Assembly: GCA_947259115.1 (NCBI GenBank)
Contig: CAMYKS010000008.1
Location: 1 to 64,000, forward strand
DNA: 64,000 nt
Source of the DNA: an uncultured Desulfobulbaceae bacterium
GTDB lineage: Bacteria > Desulfobacterota > Desulfobulbia > Desulfobulbales > BM004
Reading direction: 5' to 3'
The position numbers and the translations under genes were made by a program. Below are positions 60,779 to 64,000 of the stretch, in pieces. Below the pieces are notes generated by a model, which was not told where the DNA came from, did not search any database, and saw only the letters and a list, made by a program, of their open reading frames with translations. How positions within the stretch are numbered: position 1 is the stretch's first letter; each line of letters opens with the position of its first letter.

Positions 60779-62539
60779 ATGAGTGCTAACAATACGACAA
60801 ACCTGCCCTCGCACCGGGATATTGAAAAAGATATCAGTGACTACCTGTCAAAAAAATATGGTGACCGGGTCAAAATTATCGGGTTCCATGCCCAGCCTGA
60901 GCTTGAGATAGACAGCACGATCACTGCTGACCAGCCCGTCAAAAAGAAAAACACTTACTTCGATTTTGACATAAAGCCGGAGGAGCTTTGCGCCTATCTG
61001 GATGAATATGTTATCTGCCAGGATGAAGCAAAGGCCATACTTTCCACCAAGATCTGCACCCATTTCAACCGGATCAGGAATTCCATTGACAATCCACTGC
61101 AGGCCAAAAGGACGGTCGGGCAGATAAAAAACAATGTTCTTATCATTGGGCCGACCGGAGTAGGCAAGACCTTTCTCATAAAATTGATCGCCAAAAAACT
61201 CGGTGTTCCCTTTATCAAGGGAGATGCTACAAAATTCAGTGAAACAGGTTATGTGGGGGGGGATGTCGAAGACCTGGTGCGTGACCTGGTGCGTGAAGCC
61301 GGTGATGATATTGAAAGCGCCCGGTACGGTATCATCTACATTGATGAGATCGACAAAATTGCATCGGCGCGCAATCTTATCGGCGCAGATGTCTCCCGCT
61401 CCGGTGTTCAACGTGCTCTGCTGAAACCCATGGAGGAGACTGAGATAGACCTCAAAGTACCCCATGATCCCATTTCCCAGATCGAGGCAATAGAGCATTA
61501 CAGGACGACCGGTAAGCGCCAGCGCAAGTTAATAAACACAAAAGATATTCTTTTCATTATGAGCGGCGCCTTTACCGAGCTTGACGATATTATTAAAAAG
61601 CGCATCCAGAAGCAGGCCATTGGTTTTGAAGGTGACATAACCTCTAAAAAAGAATCCGGCCGCTACCTGAAACATGTCAAGGCTGAGGATCTTATCAGCT
61701 ATGGATTTGAAAGTGAGTTTATCGGGAGGCTCCCGGTTCTTGCCTGTCTTGATGAACTAACTGTCAACGATTTATATGAAATCCTGCTGAACCCGAACAA
61801 CTCTGTAGTTGTAGGCAAAAAACTTGATTTCCTTGCCTACTCCATCAAAATCCAATTCAGTGATGAAGCGCTCATGGAGGTTGCAAAGAAAGCCGCCAAG
61901 GAACAAACCGGAGCCCGCGGCCTGGTCAGTATCATGGAAAAAACCCTGCTGCCTTTTGAAAAAAAGCTGCCGTCAACCGATATCAAATTTCTCTCAATCA
62001 CCTTGGAACTGGTTAAAAATCCTCAGCAGGAACTGGAGCGCATACTGGCAGATAAAGAACATTTAGCCTTTTATGAGGACCAATACCATCGCCTCTACCA
62101 GGAAGAACATGACCGTATCAAGGATTTAATAAAGCAGAAAAGGGAAAAATTCCTTGAGGAGCATGGAGTTCTGGCCACTCCGGATCGCATGGGTATAATG
62201 GCAAAACAGTGTCAGGATGAAATACTCGACATACGTGACGTCTGTGAAAAATTCATGGATTATGTCAGCCATATAAAGGAATGCGAAAAAAACATTTCAG
62301 CAAAATGTGGTATTCATGTTACTTTCAGCGAGGAAGCGATTGACAGGATCCTGGCACGACAGCCCCTGAATCCGGAAGCTATCAAGTCCATTTGTGAAAC
62401 TCTGGCCACAGCATTTGAATATGGTCTGGGACTCCTGGAGAAGAAAAAAGGGTTAGACCATGTAGTTATTCCAGGGGTTGGGATTGACAGGCCTGAGCAA
62501 TATATCAACGACCTGGTCCGTGACTTTTTCAGAACCTGA
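60779..62539 (+). CDS. ClpX-like AAA+ unfoldase variant with extended C-terminus
   Basis: A 586-residue AAA+ ATPase related to ClpX but without its N-terminal zinc domain. Walker A GPTGVGKTFLIK, pore-type loop SETGYVGGDVEDLV (ClpX has GYVGEDV), Walker B GIIYIDEIDKIA, sensor-2 GARGLVSIMEK. AIGFEGD at about residue 280 sits where ClpX has the IGF tripeptide that docks into ClpP, so a ClpP partnership is possible. From about residue 410 the chain continues with a charged coiled-coil segment (EEHDRIKDLIKQKREKFLEE) and a helical end that normal ClpX (about 420 residues) lacks. It is a paralogue, not the housekeeping clpX. Confidence 0.85.
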   Translation: MSANNTTNLPSHRDIEKDISDYLSKKYGDRVKIIGFHAQPELEIDSTITADQPVKKKNTYFDFDIKPEELCAYLDEYVICQDEAKAILSTKICTHFNRIRNSIDNPLQAKRTVGQIKNNVLIIGPTGVGKTFLIKLIAKKLGVPFIKGDATKFSETGYVGGDVEDLVRDLVREAGDDIESARYGIIYIDEIDKIASARNLIGADVSRSGVQRALLKPMEETEIDLKVPHDPISQIEAIEHYRTTGKRQRKLINTKDILFIMSGAFTELDDIIKKRIQKQAIGFEGDITSKKESGRYLKHVKAEDLISYGFESEFIGRLPVLACLDELTVNDLYEILLNPNNSVVVGKKLDFLAYSIKIQFSDEALMEVAKKAAKEQTGARGLVSIMEKTLLPFEKKLPSTDIKFLSITLELVKNPQQELERILADKEHLAFYEDQYHRLYQEEHDRIKDLIKQKREKFLEEHGVLATPDRMGIMAKQCQDEILDIRDVCEKFMDYVSHIKECEKNISAKCGIHVTFSEEAIDRILARQPLNPEAIKSICETLATAFEYGLGLLEKKKGLDHVVIPGVGIDRPEQYINDLVRDFFRT

Positions 62540-62593
62540 TTTTATTGATAAATTAATCTGATTTTTTTACTATACATTGTTGAGGAGTAAAAA

Positions 62594-63568
62594 ATGTTAT
62601 TTCCAGACTACCGCCCACGGAGGCTCAGAAAAAACGAGTCCTTTCGTGCCCTGATCCGGGAAACGCACCTTACGCCGGCGCAACTCATCTATCCTGTTTT
62701 CGTGATGCCCGGTAAAAACAAGAGGGAGCAGATCTCTTCCATGCCCGGCGTATACCGGCTTTCCGTGGATCAACTGGCCAAAGAAGGCAAAGAGTGCCTG
62801 AAGCTCGGGATTAACTCCGTTATTCTTTTCGGCCTGCCTGAAAAAAAAGACCCCATGGGTTCCGGGGCCCATGTAAAGGATGGCATTATCCAGCGCGCCA
62901 TTCGGGAGCTGAAAAACAGGGTGCCTGAACTCCTCGTCTTCACAGATGTATGTCTCTGTGAATATACCTCCCATGGTCATTGCGGCATCATCCTTGAAAA
63001 CCAGGTTGACAACGACGCTACCCTGGATGTTCTTGCCAGGACGGCTGTTTCCCATGCTGCTGCAGGTGCAGACATGGTGGCTCCCTCGGATATGATGGAC
63101 GGCCGGGTAGGTGAGATACGGGCCGCCCTTGACGAAAATAATTTTGATACCATTCCAATCATGTCCTATGCCGTCAAATATGCCTCTGCATTTTACGGTC
63201 CCTTCCGTGATGCTGCCGACTGCGCCCCGCAGGAGGGTGACAGGCGCGGATACCAGATGGACCCGGCAAACGCTCTTGAGGCCATCAGGGAGGCAACCCT
63301 GGACGTGGAAGAAGGTGCCGACATCCTGATGGTTAAGCCGGCGGTGGCGTATCTGGACATAATCTCCAGGCTGCGTGACGAATTTGACCTGCCCATTGCC
63401 GCGTATCATGTCAGCGGCGAATATGCCATGATCAAGGCTGCCGCTGCCAACGGCTGGATAGACGAGGAACGGGTCATGGCCGAAACGCTGCTCAGCATCA
63501 GGCGGGCCGGAGCGGAAATCATTCTCACATACTTTGCCAAGGATATGGCCAGACTGCTCCAGGACTAG
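62594..63568 (+). CDS. hemB: Porphobilinogen synthase
   Basis: A 324-residue cytoplasmic enzyme that condenses two 5-aminolevulinate molecules to porphobilinogen, in the pathway to heme, siroheme and corrinoids. The two Schiff-base lysines are in [19 protein letters not shown] and [12 protein letters not shown]. The Cys set in [16 protein letters not shown] marks the zinc-dependent form. It follows the ClpX-like gene by 54 bases with GAGGAG before the ATG. Its TAG stop is the CTAG that begins the MITE-like element. Confidence 0.97.
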   Translation: MLFPDYRPRRLRKNESFRALIRETHLTPAQLIYPVFVMPGKNKREQISSMPGVYRLSVDQLAKEGKECLKLGINSVILFGLPEKKDPMGSGAHVKDGIIQRAIRELKNRVPELLVFTDVCLCEYTSHGHCGIILENQVDNDATLDVLARTAVSHAAAGADMVAPSDMMDGRVGEIRAALDENNFDTIPIMSYAVKYASAFYGPFRDAADCAPQEGDRRGYQMDPANALEAIREATLDVEEGADILMVKPAVAYLDIISRLRDEFDLPIAAYHVSGEYAMIKAAAANGWIDEERVMAETLLSIRRAGAEIILTYFAKDMARLLQD

Positions 63569-63731
63569 GAGCCTGTCGGGGAATTATAATCGTAACGAAA
63601 AATTGAGGAATTGAGATAAAATTTTCGGGAAATTGATGCGAATGGCAGCGTTATTTAAAGAAAATTCACGGAAATTTGAACCGATTCTCTCGCTTTTGCA
63701 GTAGATTGGGAATTCTCCGGCAGGCTCCTAG
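63565..63731. mobile_element. MITE-like element with 21-base terminal inverted repeats
   Basis: CTAGGAGCCTGTCGGGGAATT (63565-63585) and AATTCTCCGGCAGGCTCCTAG (63711-63731) are inverted with 19 of 21 matches; total length 167. CTAG at both outer ends could be the target duplication. Inside, a frame MRMAALFKENSRKFEPILSL with LQ then stop (about 63640-63705) may be what is left of a transposase start or end. The hemB stop lies in the left CTAG, so the insertion may have reset the gene's end. Confidence 0.75.
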
Positions 63732-63791
63732 GTCATACTTTTTTGAATATTTCAGTGAGCAGCTGCAACTTTGTGCAAAGGTTTGAGTGAA

Positions 63792-64000
63792 TCTCCTCCC
63801 GCTAAGCGGGAGGCATCAGGAGATAAGCGAAGACTTCGAGCCTCCTAAAAGGTGGCGAACTACTTCCTGGTTTGAATATCGTGTCAATCGTCCGATGTTT
63901 CGTTAGAGGACAATATCGAACAGGTAAGTGAACGTGTGAGACTCCGAGAAATTTTGAATGATGAAATTACAAAACAGGATAGATTATATAACTTCATGAG
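63792..64000 (+). repeat. Dispersed repeat R2 (partner of 29401-29530), runs off the window
   Basis: CTCCTCCCGCT-AAGCGGGAGGC hairpin, an AAGCGAAGACTTCGA hairpin, then GGCGAACTACTTCCTGGTTTG, GAATATCG, an inserted TGTCAATC hairpin (63882-63912), ATATCGAACA, and GAATGATGAAATTACAAAAC up to TTCATGAG. The last part reads LNDEITKQDRLYNFM, open at the window end; it may be the start of a gene that continues outside, but no ribosome site or ATG supports it. Confidence 0.65.
63882..63912 (+). repeat. TGTCAATC hairpin element, copy F, inserted in repeat R2
   Basis: TGTCAATC, GTCC (63890-63893), GA, loop TGTTTCGTT (63896-63904), AGA, GGAC (63908-63911). It interrupts GAATATCG/ATATCGAACA, which is continuous in repeat R1 at 29470-29490. 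The loop is identical to those at 26875-26883 and in copy e3. Confidence 0.75.

Noticed and set aside
63952-64000. Start of a four-helix-bundle-type gene (LNDEITKQDRLYNFM)
   Set aside because: Same wording in R1 ends in a stop after 19 codons, and neither copy has an ATG or ribosome site in place; kept only as part of the repeat.
1-64000. tRNA genes
   Set aside because: I looked for GGTTCGAATC-type T-arms with a paired acceptor stem on both strands by eye and found none; a tool search could still reveal a divergent one.

Overview
The window looks like chromosomal DNA of an anaerobic, metal- and hydrogen-handling member of the Desulfobacterota (old Deltaproteobacteria). This placement is inferred from gene content: a mercury-methylation pair (hgcA/hgcB), multiheme cytochrome c with an apparent in-frame selenocysteine codon, archaeal-type ferredoxin-linked glutamate synthase, several membrane polyferredoxins, a cytosolic [NiFe] hydrogenase with a PAS kinase, an NtrYX-type two-component pair preceded by a DUF4390 gene, and a PEP-CTERM protein. 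No dissimilatory sulfate-reduction gene lies in the window, so the energy metabolism is not proven here.

Layout. 0-0.6 kb: the 3' end of a 5S rRNA, its terminator, an old repeat and a decayed maf fragment. 0.6-5.1 kb: CBS-domain protein, SLC13-type transporter and a pentaheme selenocytochrome candidate. 5.1-8.3 kb: an ArsR-controlled metal efflux operon (arsR, SO_0444-type permease, CDF exporter) with a clear operator. 8.3-13 kb: rsmI, a heme-sensor-like DUF3365 protein, and a DUF362 / NapGH-like iron-sulfur pair. 13.7-18.6 kb: a putative H2-sensing unit (small subunit, large subunit, hybrid PAS kinase). 18.6-22.6 kb: bacteriohemerythrin, ecotin, and a cyclic-nucleotide-domain gene next to a degenerate AAA-polyferredoxin fusion. 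22.8-29.4 kb: two lipoproteins, a Trx2-type thioredoxin, alpha/beta hydrolases, a HAD phosphatase and a PfpI protein, separated by structured noncoding DNA. 30.3-35.5 kb: three-gene glutamate synthase. 35.6-41.5 kb: DUF401 permease, aat, and a two-gene biotin-dependent acyl-CoA carboxylase. 41.6-44.8 kb: PEP-CTERM protein with a sigma-54-like promoter, a double CDP-alcohol phosphatidyltransferase, a zinc-ribbon protein. 45-48.8 kb: a flotillin / OB-fold / PspA / ribbon-helix-helix operon. 49.3-53.8 kb: a MacAB-type exporter. 53.9-55.9 kb: arsR-hgcA-hgcB. 56.2-60.5 kb: DUF4390-NtrY-NtrX. 60.8-63.6 kb: a ClpX-like ATPase and hemB, followed by a MITE-like element and a repeat that runs off the end.

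The less expected signals are: (1) an in-frame UGA with a SECIS-like hairpin in a pentaheme cytochrome; (2) hgcAB directly behind an ArsR gene whose upstream region holds TTATCGT/ACGATAA palindromes; (3) a family of small intergenic hairpins with a TGTCAATC head, covarying stems and often a 9-nt loop TGTTTCGTT, one of which appears to be inserted in one copy of a longer repeat and absent from the other; (4) an array of about eleven short hairpins at 29.4-29.9 kb bounded by inverted repeats; (5) a hydrogenase small subunit with Asp at a proximal-cluster cysteine position, paired with a large subunit lacking a C-terminal extension and with a sensor kinase; and (6) a sigma-54-like promoter plus a palindromic upstream site in front of the PEP-CTERM gene.
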